From positions 1 through 18,551 of the forward strand of contig LSSL01000028.1 in NCBI GenBank assembly GCA_001953115.1: a stretch of 18,551 bases of DNA, given 5' to 3'. Positions within the stretch are counted from its first letter, which is position 1; each line of letters starts with the position of its first letter. The stretch is from Smittium mucronatum. Taxonomy: Eukaryota; Kickxellomycota; Harpellomycetes; Harpellales; Legeriomycetaceae. A program made the translations under genes and the position numbers. Positions 10,501-18,551 of the stretch are shown one piece after another. The notes under the pieces are model-generated. The model saw only the letters and a program-made list of their open reading frames with translations. It did not search any database and was not told the origin of the DNA.

Positions 10501-13500
10501 ATATATTGCAATAATTATAAAAAAATTAAAGAATTGAAAATTAACATTAACATTAACTCGATATAAATTCCTGGATTTAAGAACTGTATTCTATAATAAT
10601 TTTATACTGATCCAAAATATGTAAAAATTATATATATAAGTATATATCTATTTTATGAATAATTTTTTTATAATTAAATAAAATAGATAAGTAAAATAAA
10701 CCTTTCTTTAAGAAATAGATTAATTTATTTTTTTAAAATATAAGAAAATTTTTATCTACAATTTCTACACTATTATTAAAGGATTATTGTTTTGATTTAA
10801 AATTAACATATAGATGTGATATTATTTTTTATTATATTACATTTAGACATATTTCTTCCTAAAAAAATATAAAAATTATCTGATCATTAACTGTAGATTT
10901 AATGAGGCGGAAAAAAAAAATCATTCTAATATGCAATATATTAACAAATTTTATTGCTTTTTTGCTTAAAATTCTCGATGTTTTTTAATGGGTGTTAATA
11001 GGCTTCATAAACCTTGTTTTATCAAATCCATTTAAATTTAGATTCCTTATAAATTAAATAATTAAATTTAATAAACGGAAAAACTCACAAACGATAAATA
11101 ATACCAATCAAAAACTTACCATCGAATTTAGAAAATATAGTCCCAGCACGCAGGATTATAATCAAGAGAATAAGCGCAAATATTTTTAAAAAAATCCTTC
11201 TAAGACTAGCAAGTTTAAGTAAAATTCTTTTTAAGCTGATATATAAATCCTAAAGGAATTAATTATTTTCCATATTCCTTTCTATAATGAGATTAAATTT
11301 TTGATTTTATGCAAATCTGTAAAAAACGGGTAGTTTTTTTTTTACGCAGAATCCATTTTTAAACCAAAAAGAGGGCAAATAAACCAAAGAAAAAATCTTA
11401 GATAATGTAATTAAAGGTTTAATTTGTGATATTTTTGAACATAATTTGGTTATTGTTATTGGAATTATTTTTTTCAGTATTTAGAACAAACAAGATGAAA
11501 ATTTATATTTTATTAAGATATTTATAATATTTTTTATGAGTAAAAATAAAGCTTTATTAATCAAATTGCATAAAATATAGATAAAAAAATATTAATTATA
11601 AATTTTTTTCGGGAATATTTCCAATTAGATTGGTTTTTATTATTTTTTTTAAGCAATATATCCAAATTTTATTTTCTTTAAAAAATAATTCTCTAATGTT
11701 GGTTTTTATGCTTAAAATTATATGCATTAAAATAAATAGCGACTGTTGAATCAATTTTATAAATCGAATAAAAATAATAAATATATAAAAATATTAATTT
11801 ACATATAATTTTTTTAAAGAAATGCGTGTTTTAAAAGGGTAAAATCTATTAAATAGATAAGAATTAACTAAATAATATGGAAAATGGACAAGAGGAGTTT
11901 TTTTATTTTTTAGTTTTAAGGGGTTAGATTTTTTTTGCACCATGTCCATAAGATAGGGAAAAAATGAACTAATTAATTATTTGTGTTGCTTTTTTATTTA
12001 TTTTTTCAATCATTCAAGAAAAAAATACCAAATTTAGCCTGATTTACTCTCAATTATCACATGTGCGAATTTAAATCCAATTTGCAATAAGAAAAATGGA
12101 TAATATCTGATAATTACATAATCAATTTTTTTTTCACTTTATAGTTTATTAATAAGAATCTTTCATTTTGCATAGTGGTTATTTTCTAACTAAAAAAGAT
12201 TTTGTTATAAAATATGAAAATTGAGTGCTGGTTCTTAAACATTATCGCCTATTTTGATATATAATTATTATAATCAAAAGAATTACTAACAAAAAAACAA
12301 AAAAAAATAATCCAATAATTAAAAATTATTGGAAATAAAAACTTTATAGCTTTGTAACTCATAAATAATTTTTATATGAATATATACGAAATTTAACATA
12401 TTTTAATTTATTAACAATTTTTAATTAAAATTTTATTAATTAAATTTGTAAAAAGGCTCCTATGAAATCACAATATAAAAATTCCTTTATTGGAAAATTC
12501 TTATTTTTTCAATTAAAAAATGAAAAAGTATTGTTTTTTAACTTTATCAGCCACTATATTGAAAGAAGTGCACTAATGATAGAAAATTAATAAGAAATTT
12601 TATCTAAATTTGTAATTTTTTAACATTAAAGCCAATTTTGCCTGAAAATACTATACTCTAACCTCAAAAAGAGGCTAAAACAACTAATTTTCTATTTATT
12701 TTGACTATTTTTTTCAGTTTTTTTCAATCGATAGTATTATTTAAAACAATAAGATAATATTTTATTTAAAAAATTTGGAGCTAATGAATTGATCAATGAA
12801 AAAAATCCTATAATAAGAGAATATAATCAAATGGAAAATATCATAATTTTTTACAGTAGCTAATATTGGATTTTGGCGATTATTTTAAGCTAGAATAGGC
12901 TTGAATAACATTTAAAGAGAGATGAACTTTAAAAAAATCTACTTCTTTCTTTGGTTAAATGACTGAAAATATATCAATAATTTTATCTAATAGAAATTCA
13001 GTTTAATTTTTGTGCAAATTAATTCGAGATTATAAATAAAATTCACTTTTTTCAAAAAAATCCATTGATTTAAATGTTATTGGTTTTTTAATCCAGAGAT
13101 TGACTAGATAAAAATTCCCTGATGCCTTTTTTTATGACAGTAATTTCAATCACTATATGAAATATAAATTTTAGGAAAACATATTTTATAATAAATTTAA
13201 TATTATATTCAATATACATTAAAAATACAGAATAAATGATATGGTGTTAGAAACGAAATTTTTCTGGAATTTCGTGATTATTTATAGTATTATATTTCCG
13301 TATTATAAAAAAAAAATTTGCAAAACAAATTCTCATTAATTTCCAAAAAAAACTATTCAATGGAAAAGTAATTTTTATTGAAAAAAGAATAAGATTTAGA
13401 TTATATTAATATATAAATCAAAAATTTCGAAATGTTCATTAGAAATTTTTTTATTGTAAAAATTTACCAAAACCTTTAATAATAAACCCTAAAAGAAAAT

Positions 13501-14200
13501 GCTCAAAAAAATAAGTTCAAATCCAGTTTTTCGATAATATCCAAAGATTAATTTAAGTTTTATACCCGATTTCAATTGAAAAAAAAGAAATGGTTCTATT
13601 GAGAAAAACTTTAGACTCTCTAGTAACTTCCAAAAAAATCTTGGAAGTAAATTTACTTTTTTATAATGAATCTTATCGGTAATTTAAAGTCTTATAAATT
13701 TATAAGAATTATTTCTGTTAACAAAAAATTTCATCTTATACTTTTACAGAAAAACTTTACAAAAATTTTAATAGAAGATTCTTTCCTTCTACTCCTAGAC
13801 TCAAAACATTTTTTCGACAAACACGAAAAAATCGTTACATACTTTGTTTTCTGTTTTAATTTTTTCATCCTCTTCATTATTTTAATATTTTAATATTAAT
13901 ATATTTATTAATTTTCCTACTTTTTTAAAATTTATAATAAATAGTGTATTTTGGTATTACTATATGAAAAAAAACCCGTTAAATACATGATTTTTATGAA
14001 AGATATGCAAGTATCTATATGCTATGATTTTTATATTTTAAAAAAAAAAATTTTATACATTATTTACTTTTCTAAATAATAAATTATATTTGAGTACAAT
14101 TTAGGGTTAAAATTTTTATGACATTTTATTTTATTTTTATGAAAGTATCGAGTATTGAGTTTTTATTAAGTGTTGAGAAAATGATTTTATTTAATTTTCA
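4542..14200. other. Gene desert of about 9.7 kb, very AT-rich
   Basis: Nearly ten kilobases of 10-20% GC sequence with no convincing gene. Small local structures are a 7-bp hairpin at 6043-6060 (AAATACC, loop AAGA, GGTATTT) and an 8-bp hairpin at 13626-13648 (ACTTCCAA / TTGGAAGT) that overlaps a 12-bp palindrome AGTAAATTTACT at 13646-13657. The longest ATG frame is 13666-13893 (+, 75 codons). It is hydrophobic and ends in Phe/Ile/Leu runs, matches nothing I know, and is of a length expected by chance here. Small rises in GC near 5020-5050, 6021-6055 and 11140-11180 are too short to interpret. Confidence 0.6.
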
Positions 14201-15129
14201 ATTTATTGAATAAAGAGGATGGTTTGGGATATTGTATTAATTAATGGATTTAAAATTTGATTTCTATTAATATTGAAGATATCAATAATCTGATATATAT
14301 ATTTTTATATATTAGTTTAGCTTTGCTATTTACTAGCCAGTTTTTTTTACAAGTCAACATAATGTTCCAGCAATATATATTGACAATTTTGTTATTATTA
14401 TTAGTAAAAAAAGCAATGTTTAAAAAAAAAGAGTGGATTGATAGTATTAAAATAAAAAAAAGCCGGATAACTCTGATTTTAATGATTTCAGGGTTACCAA
14501 TTGTTATTTAAAATAATATCAAGTACACAGCCTGGTAAGATGATCCTCAAATAGCTTTAAACAAAGTTTAAGAGAAAAATAACCCATTTAAAAAATATCT
14601 TCTTTATCCGAAGTTTTTTATATCATTCTATGAAACACACTAAATTGCATTTTGATTAAAAAATATTTCTTTAGATCTAATTAAAGGGTAAGATTTAACA
14701 TAAGACTAGTTTTTATAGCCTCTAAACATTCTAGAAAATTATTCAAGGACAATTTTGTGTAACGATGGATATATATCGTTTCTAGTATCTACTAGAATTA
14801 CTTTGTTGAAATTAAGGGGTACTTGGTGGGAGTTAGATGGATCTATTGAGTTTTTTTTTACTAAGGAAAATTTATTTTAAAATAAAAAACATATTACTGA
14901 AAAATGCAAAGATTGAACTTTATTAAACCTATTAATTTGATTTTTTTTTTTTGTAAAGAGAAGTGTTAATAAAGGTTTTATCGATTAGATTATTTAATAT
15001 TTTCATTTATTTGGAAGATTTTTGGCGTTTTTTTTTTCTTTGGGGGAATTCATTTTAAAAAAAACTGAAAATATATTTTTAAGCGAAAGAGTCAAAAATG
15101 TATCGTTTTTAATATCTTTAAATCAATTT
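14201..15129. other. Transition zone, no gene supported
   Basis: Composition begins to rise toward the KMO side. A run of 84 codons at 14257-14511 (+) opens with TTG, is almost wholly hydrophobic, has no known motif and is unlikely to be a eukaryotic gene. The rest has frequent stops and T-runs. Nothing else is recognised. Confidence 0.5.
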
Positions 15130-16060
15130 ATAACGGGTTTCAATTTCATTCTCATATTAGCTGATATCTTGGATTATTGAGTTGGGATAAATATTAATCA
15201 TGCGTTGGTTTAAAGACCAGTTAGAGCTAAAATATATTTTTTTATCGAAAGAAATTTTTATAATTATCACGAGATTTTTTATATAATTTAATATATGATG
15301 CTTCTATTGTATTTCGATTTGCTAGGACTAGTCTACTCTCTAAAAACAGCGATTTGATCCGAAGGATATCAATCATTGAGCAAGACGTCCAGTAGTATAT
15401 TCTCTAGTAGATTTGGGAATATTAGTTGAAACTCTTTTTTTTTTTAGGAACTGAGTCACTTAGCCCTTCAGTGTATATTTTATTGACACTTCAAAGATAA
15501 ACTATATTTAGTAATCCCATCCTGCCAAAATACTTGGACATTTTCTGTGTTCCGGAAGATTTTATAACAGTGAATAACTGAAAATAAACAATTGATATTC
15601 TAAATGGTTTAGGTAAAATATATTGGTCTAATTCCTTCCAAGTTACATAATTTATTTATCAAAAGCTGTCAAGAAAAAAAAACATCGTGGGAGAATTGGG
15701 ATTTGTATTTCAAGGATTACACAATTACATTAAACTAATCAATTTAGCTACTTGGATATCGCTTAACACTACTTTAATGCTACACTTATTGGCCAGACTG
15801 GATTTTTTTATTGCAACTACTGGGCCTCCCAATAATGACTAATTAGAGTGACATCAAAATTGCCACTGTTTTAATACTTGCAGTACATATACCGATTTAG
15901 AGTTATGCAGTCATTAATTGAAAATGCTAATTGGCTATCCATCATATTGAATTTTGCTTTTAATGCTGACAACTTTAGATCCCTTGCTTATGGCCTACCA
16001 AAAGCCAAGATCAACCATTTCTGATTTGAAAGAATTTGGGTATAAAGTGGGTTTTAAAGT
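15130..16060. pseudogene. Possible decayed gene or retroelement upstream of KMO (unassigned)
   Basis: GC reaches 32-40% in several 60-base lines (for example 24 of 60 at 15961-16020), close to the KMO exons and far above the desert. Open runs occur on both strands but none is intact: 63 codons at 15651-15839 (+), 53 at 15403-15245 (-), 38 at 15987-15874 (-) and 37 at 15838-15728 (-). Minus-strand runs give a faint echo of the Ty1/copia RNase H order. These are a G-x-P motif followed by VVLS (where the family has V-A-L-S-S), and at about 15215-15090 an INI...EIE...IF series resembling the KHIDI...GEI...IFTK region. The spacing between these blocks is wrong by several hundred bases, catalytic residues are not preserved, and Ile/Lys/Asn matches are cheap in such DNA. 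I treat it as a relic of unknown origin, with copia as one weak hypothesis. Confidence 0.25.
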
Positions 16061-16077
16061 ACAATTATAATACACCA

Positions 16078-16112
16078 CTTTCATTTTCTGTTTTTCTTCA
16101 CTCTATTCTCCT
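16078..16112 (+). promoter_or_regulatory. Pyrimidine-rich tract upstream of KMO
   Basis: Thirty-five bases made almost only of C and T lie 45-79 bases before the KMO start codon, followed by an AT stretch with ATAATATATTTA. Pyrimidine tracts just before the transcription start are common in fungal promoters, so this is a plausible core promoter or start region. No transcript evidence is available. Confidence 0.3.
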
Positions 16113-16156
16113 AAATACATAATATATTTAAGTAAACTTTATCTTAACTTAGAATA

Positions 16157-17889
16157 ATGAAACAAAACAAAGTGATCATTGTAGGAGGTGGCTTGGTTGG
16201 CTCTTTAGCTGCCTGCTATTTTGCTAAGCGCGGTTGGGTGGTTGAGCTATACGAAAAGCGTCCAGGTATTGATTAGCCTATGTTTTTTTTCCGATTCTCA
16301 CAATAATATTACGGAATTATATGCCACTTAGTCTTTTTTTTCCTCACTAATATTTATTTTCTATTTTGTTTCTTTGAAATAGATCCTCGTGATCCAGAGA
16401 ACCTTGGGACTCGTAATCTCAGATCGATAAATCTTGCTATCTCCACTCGAGGTCTTTCTGCAATCAACAGACTCAGTCCAGAAGTCGAAAAAAAGGTAAT
16501 GGATATTGTTCTTCCCATGTACGGTAGAATGATCCATAATCTCGATGGAAGCACTGCTGGCCAAGCATACAACGTTTTTGGAAAAGCTATTAACTCAGTT
16601 GATAGAGGTCGTCTCAATGAGATCTTACTCGATGAATGTGAAACTTTTGAGGGTACTAAAGTTTTCTTTGAATATTCCCTCGAGAAATGTGACATGGATG
16701 CCAAAACTGCAACTTTCAAAAATTTGTAAGTTTTTAATTAAATTATTCCCTTAAAAGTTCATTTAATAACTCTGTTTTTATAAATATAGAAAAACCGGCG
16801 AGATTGTTTCTACGAGTGGTGATTTAGTTATTGGCGCTGATGGAGTGCACAGTGTTACAAGAAGATTCTTACAATATTATACCAAGTAATGTGATGTTTA
16901 CCTTTACTCTTAAAAGCTATTTATACATTCAAACTGCCCTACTAATTTTCTTTACGAAACACTACCATCTTAGAGTAAACTTTGAGCAGGTATACATTGA
17001 TCATGGTTACATGGAGTTTGAAATGAGAGCTAAGGATGGCCAGTTCCAAATGGCTAAAGACCATCTACACATTTGGCCTCGCAAGACATTCATGCTTATC
17101 GCCCTTCCAAATCTAGATAAATCCTTCACTTGCACATTGTTTATGCCCTGGTCAAAGTTTAACTCTATTAAAACAGAAGAAGATTTGAACACATTTTTTA
17201 AAGAAAACTTCCCCGATTCCATTCCATTGTTTGGGCAAGAGGAGATAAATTTATATTTCACAAACCCAAAGGGCTCTCTATGTTATATCAAATGTTCTCC
17301 TCACCATTATAAGGGGAATGCCGTCATTGTTGGTGATGCATCTCACTGCACAGTTCCATTTTATGCCCAAGGAATGAACTGCGGCTTTGAGGACATCGAA
17401 GTGCTTGACACTCTTTTGTGTCAACAGGCTGCCCCATTGATTAATTCCAAAGATGCCGAGCAATGCCAAAATGTTAAGACCTCATCCCTCACTTCCGATC
17501 AAATCGAATCAGCACTCATAAATTACTCGGCTTGCCGTCCACGTGACAGTGCTAGTATGATTGACTTGGCAATGCATAACTATATTGAAATGAGACACTC
17601 TGTGAATACTCTTTCTTACAAGATGCGACAGTGGCTCGAAGGAAAACTCTATTCAATCATGCCAAATACTGTGATTCCCCTTTATACTATGGTCAGCTTT
17701 TCTAAGATTTCTTACACAGATGCCACCAAGAAATGGAATAGACAAACCAAAGCACTTCAATCAATGGTGAGTGTATTCTCTAAACTCTCGTTTATCACTG
17801 CTGCTACCCTGCTAATTAGATATTCGGGACCCAGAATGGGTCTGCGTATGCCTTCGATTTCTGAAATTGTAAAAATTTTCAGAAAGTGA
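16157..17889 (+). CDS. KMO: Kynurenine 3-monooxygenase, four exons, complete
   Basis: Exons are 16157-16265, 16383-16725, 16790-16885 and 16974-17889, giving 1464 bases including the TGA, or 487 residues (human KMO is 486). The enzyme is a FAD-dependent aromatic hydroxylase of the mitochondrial outer membrane. It converts L-kynurenine to 3-hydroxykynurenine with NADPH and O2, toward quinolinate and NAD. Visible marks are the Rossmann motif GGGLVG (10-15) with an acidic residue at the end of strand 2 (E33), RSINLA (50-55), RMIH with R85, Y99, GADG (166-169), HGYME (193-197), [16 protein letters not shown], the second FAD motif GDASH (303-307) with [10 protein letters not shown] (314-323), NYIEMR (385-390) and IPLYTM with Y420. 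R85, Y99, N385 and Y420 correspond to the residues reported to bind the substrate in KMOs. A hydrophobic segment at about 448-464 followed by a basic tail fits the C-terminal membrane anchor. The start has A at -3 and an in-frame TAA 12 bases upstream. Odd points are about 22 extra residues near 335-356 and Ala instead of the usual Gly before QGMN. Confidence 0.96.
16266..16382 (+). other. KMO intron 1 (117 nt)
   Basis: The donor GTATTG directly follows codon 36 plus one base, and the acceptor is TTGAAATAG. A branch-like ACTAAT lies at 16346-16351, about 32 bases before the acceptor. In-frame stops begin at once if it is retained (GTATTGATTAG). Removal joins YEKRP to DPRDPENLG in frame. The phase is 1. 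Confidence 0.92.
16726..16789 (+). other. KMO intron 2 (64 nt)
   Basis: It has a perfect donor GTAAGT and an acceptor AATATAG. Reading on gives a stop within two codons (TTG TAA). Splicing makes the Leu codon TT/A at residue 151 and joins TFKN to LKTGEIV. No clear ACTAAT-type branch site is present; TTAATAAC near 16764-16771 is the best candidate. The phase is 2. Confidence 0.93.
16886..16973 (+). other. KMO intron 3 (88 nt)
   Basis: The donor GTAATG lies just before an in-frame stop (ACC AAG TAA when unspliced). The acceptor is CATCTTAG, and a branch-like ACTAAT lies at 16941-16946, about 28 bases before it. Splicing makes Lys183 (AA/A) and joins LQYYTK to [13 protein letters not shown], which lines up with the animal protein without a gap. 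An alternative acceptor two bases on (AGAG) would break the frame. The phase is 2. Confidence 0.88.
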
Positions 17890-18328
17890 ATTATTTCTTG
17901 AAGTTACTATTGAATTTCTCTCTTCCATTTGTCTATTTCTATCCAATTTAATATATTATAATTATCTTCCCATTTTTAAGTATTTCTACAACATCATTAT
18001 TTTATTTATTCAGTTTTAAATTTTTTACATCATTTATTCTCAATTTTTCTTTTTATCTACAAAAAAATTCGTCAAATAGAATTACGAATTTTATTTATTT
18101 TATAGTTTCATGTTTTTTTTAATGCGGAAAATATTTTTAAATGTCTGGATGGTTCCAATCAGGGATAAAGAATATAATTGGAATAGTATATATTAAGATA
18201 TTCATCTTTCGTATTGTTTTAGATTAATTGATTACTCAATCATGATCTTATCGATAATTTTTCCAATTCACTTGAAAAAAGCTAATAATAAATCTCCCCA
18301 AAAATATCTCAATTTCAATTTTTTTACA
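17890..18328. other. KMO 3' flank, AT-rich
   Basis: This is the likely 3' untranslated and intergenic region. It starts pyrimidine-rich (17890-17945). An AATAAA hexamer lies at 18287-18292 on the + strand, about 400 bases after the stop, but nearer, weaker signals cannot be excluded. The minus strand has AATAAA-like motifs in the ATTTTATTTATTTTATAG stretch near 18088-18105, which would suit the end of a convergent transcript. No gene is seen here. Confidence 0.4.
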
Positions 18329-18508
18329 TTACATAAAAATAACCAAATTTTGGCTTAGAGGTAGAGGTTTTAATGTGTTTTGGGATTGTGAGCTATCTAT
18401 AGACTTAAAATCTTCGGGCCTTTCTATTAAATTTTTTCTAGTTAAAACCATATAAGAATTAATAACAGGATTGTTCTCTATGCCCAATAGATCTTTCCTA
18501 AGATTATA
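18329..18508 (-). CDS. Possible last exon of a convergent gene, partial (unrecognised)
   Basis: A 59-residue open run on the minus strand ends with TAA at 18331-18329 and is bounded upstream by TAG at 18511-18509. The composition is mixed and protein-like, with Pro, Glu, Asp, Arg and Ser spread along it (for example LLGIENNPVINSYMVLTRKN and ERPEDFKSIDSSQ), unlike the Lys/Ile/Asn strings of the desert. CCTTAG and AATCTTAG just upstream could be splice acceptors. The only internal Met starts leave 40 residues or fewer, so it would have to be a 3' exon. I recognise no domain. A run of this length can also occur by chance, so confidence is low. Confidence 0.25.
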   Translation of the reverse strand, partial: YNLRKDLLGIENNPVINSYMVLTRKNLIERPEDFKSIDSSQSQNTLKPLPLSQNLVIFM

Positions 18509-18536
18509 CTAAGGAAGGAGGGTTAAAAAAAGGTGC

Positions 18537-18551
18537 GGGGGGGGGGGGGGG
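18537..18551. other. Terminal run of 15 G, probable assembly or sequencing artefact
   Basis: The last 15 bases are all G, preceded by AAAAAAAGGTGC. No other long G or C run occurs in the window. Two-colour Illumina chemistry calls G where signal is lost, so a poly-G contig end is a common artefact. Confidence 0.8.

Noticed and set aside
13666..13893. 75-codon ATG frame (+) with a hydrophobic C-terminus
   Set aside because: There is no recognisable domain, splice context or homologue. It has some C-ending codons (TTC, GAC, ATC, CTC) that made me look twice, but the evidence is too thin to call it a gene.
14257..14511. 84-codon hydrophobic open run (+)
   Set aside because: It begins with TTG, which is not a usual eukaryotic start, has no motif, and is mostly Leu/Ile/Phe as expected from T-rich DNA.
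15215..15838. A firm call of Ty1/copia RNase H on the minus strand
   Set aside because: Only short, AT-cheap similarities support it, the distance between motif-like blocks is several hundred bases too long, and catalytic residues are not preserved. It is kept only as a hypothesis to test.
16354..16719. A 121-codon open frame on the minus strand, and smaller frames on both strands over 16361-17469
   Set aside because: They are antisense or out-of-frame shadows of KMO exons 2 and 4. The sense frame has clear family motifs across the same bases, while the shadows resemble nothing.
16831..16973. Reading the last KMO exon as starting with ATG at 16831
   Set aside because: That frame crosses intron 3 and is out of register with the GADG segment of exon 3. 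Splicing at 16886/16973 gives a gap-free match to the family instead.
17766..17771. GTGAGT resembling a donor site inside KMO exon 4
   Set aside because: Reading through gives the expected C-terminal hydrophobic anchor and a stop at a family-typical length. No matching acceptor is needed.

Overview
The window is a very AT-rich piece of a eukaryotic nuclear genome with one clear gene: a four-exon kynurenine 3-monooxygenase (KMO) gene on the + strand at 16157-17889. Three spliceosomal introns (GT...AG; two carry an ACTAAT branch-like motif), KMO itself (an aerobic, mitochondrial-membrane flavoenzyme) and a hexanucleotide microsatellite all point to an aerobic eukaryote. Several parts of the protein look more fungus-like than animal-like to me, so an early-diverging AT-rich fungus is a reasonable guess, but the lineage is not settled by the sequence. 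The two ends look like assembly edges: 16 perfect copies of ATATCT at the left, and a run of 15 G at the right that is foreign to this base composition.

Layout. 1-96 microsatellite. 97 to about 14.2 kb: a gene desert of homopolymer-rich, roughly 10-20% GC DNA with no convincing coding region. Four things stand out in it: a sharply bounded GC island of unknown nature (about 2568-2710), a foldback/MITE-like inverted-repeat element (about 3201-3525) whose arms are built from small direct repeats, a short hairpin that on the minus strand has a canonical C(UUCG)G tetraloop (4140-4155), and a second small GC island (about 4484-4541). From about 14.2 kb composition drifts upward, and 15130-16060 has GC of 30-40% with broken open runs on both strands. 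This looks like a decayed gene or retroelement, with only a weak hint of Ty1/copia RNase H on the minus strand. KMO follows at 16157. After it comes an AT-rich 3' region and, at 18329-18508 on the minus strand, a 59-residue open run that could be the last exon of a convergent gene cut by the contig end.

KMO hydroxylates L-kynurenine to 3-hydroxykynurenine using NADPH, O2 and FAD, on the route to quinolinate and de novo NAD. The spliced protein is 487 residues and keeps the nucleotide-binding motif, the substrate-binding Arg and Tyr at the same numbers as human KMO (R85, Y99), and the Asn and Tyr of the C-terminal half (N385, Y420, offset by a 22-residue insertion). No second pathway gene is present, so no operon-like or cluster relation can be inferred. 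I found no CRISPR array, convincing tRNA or rRNA gene.
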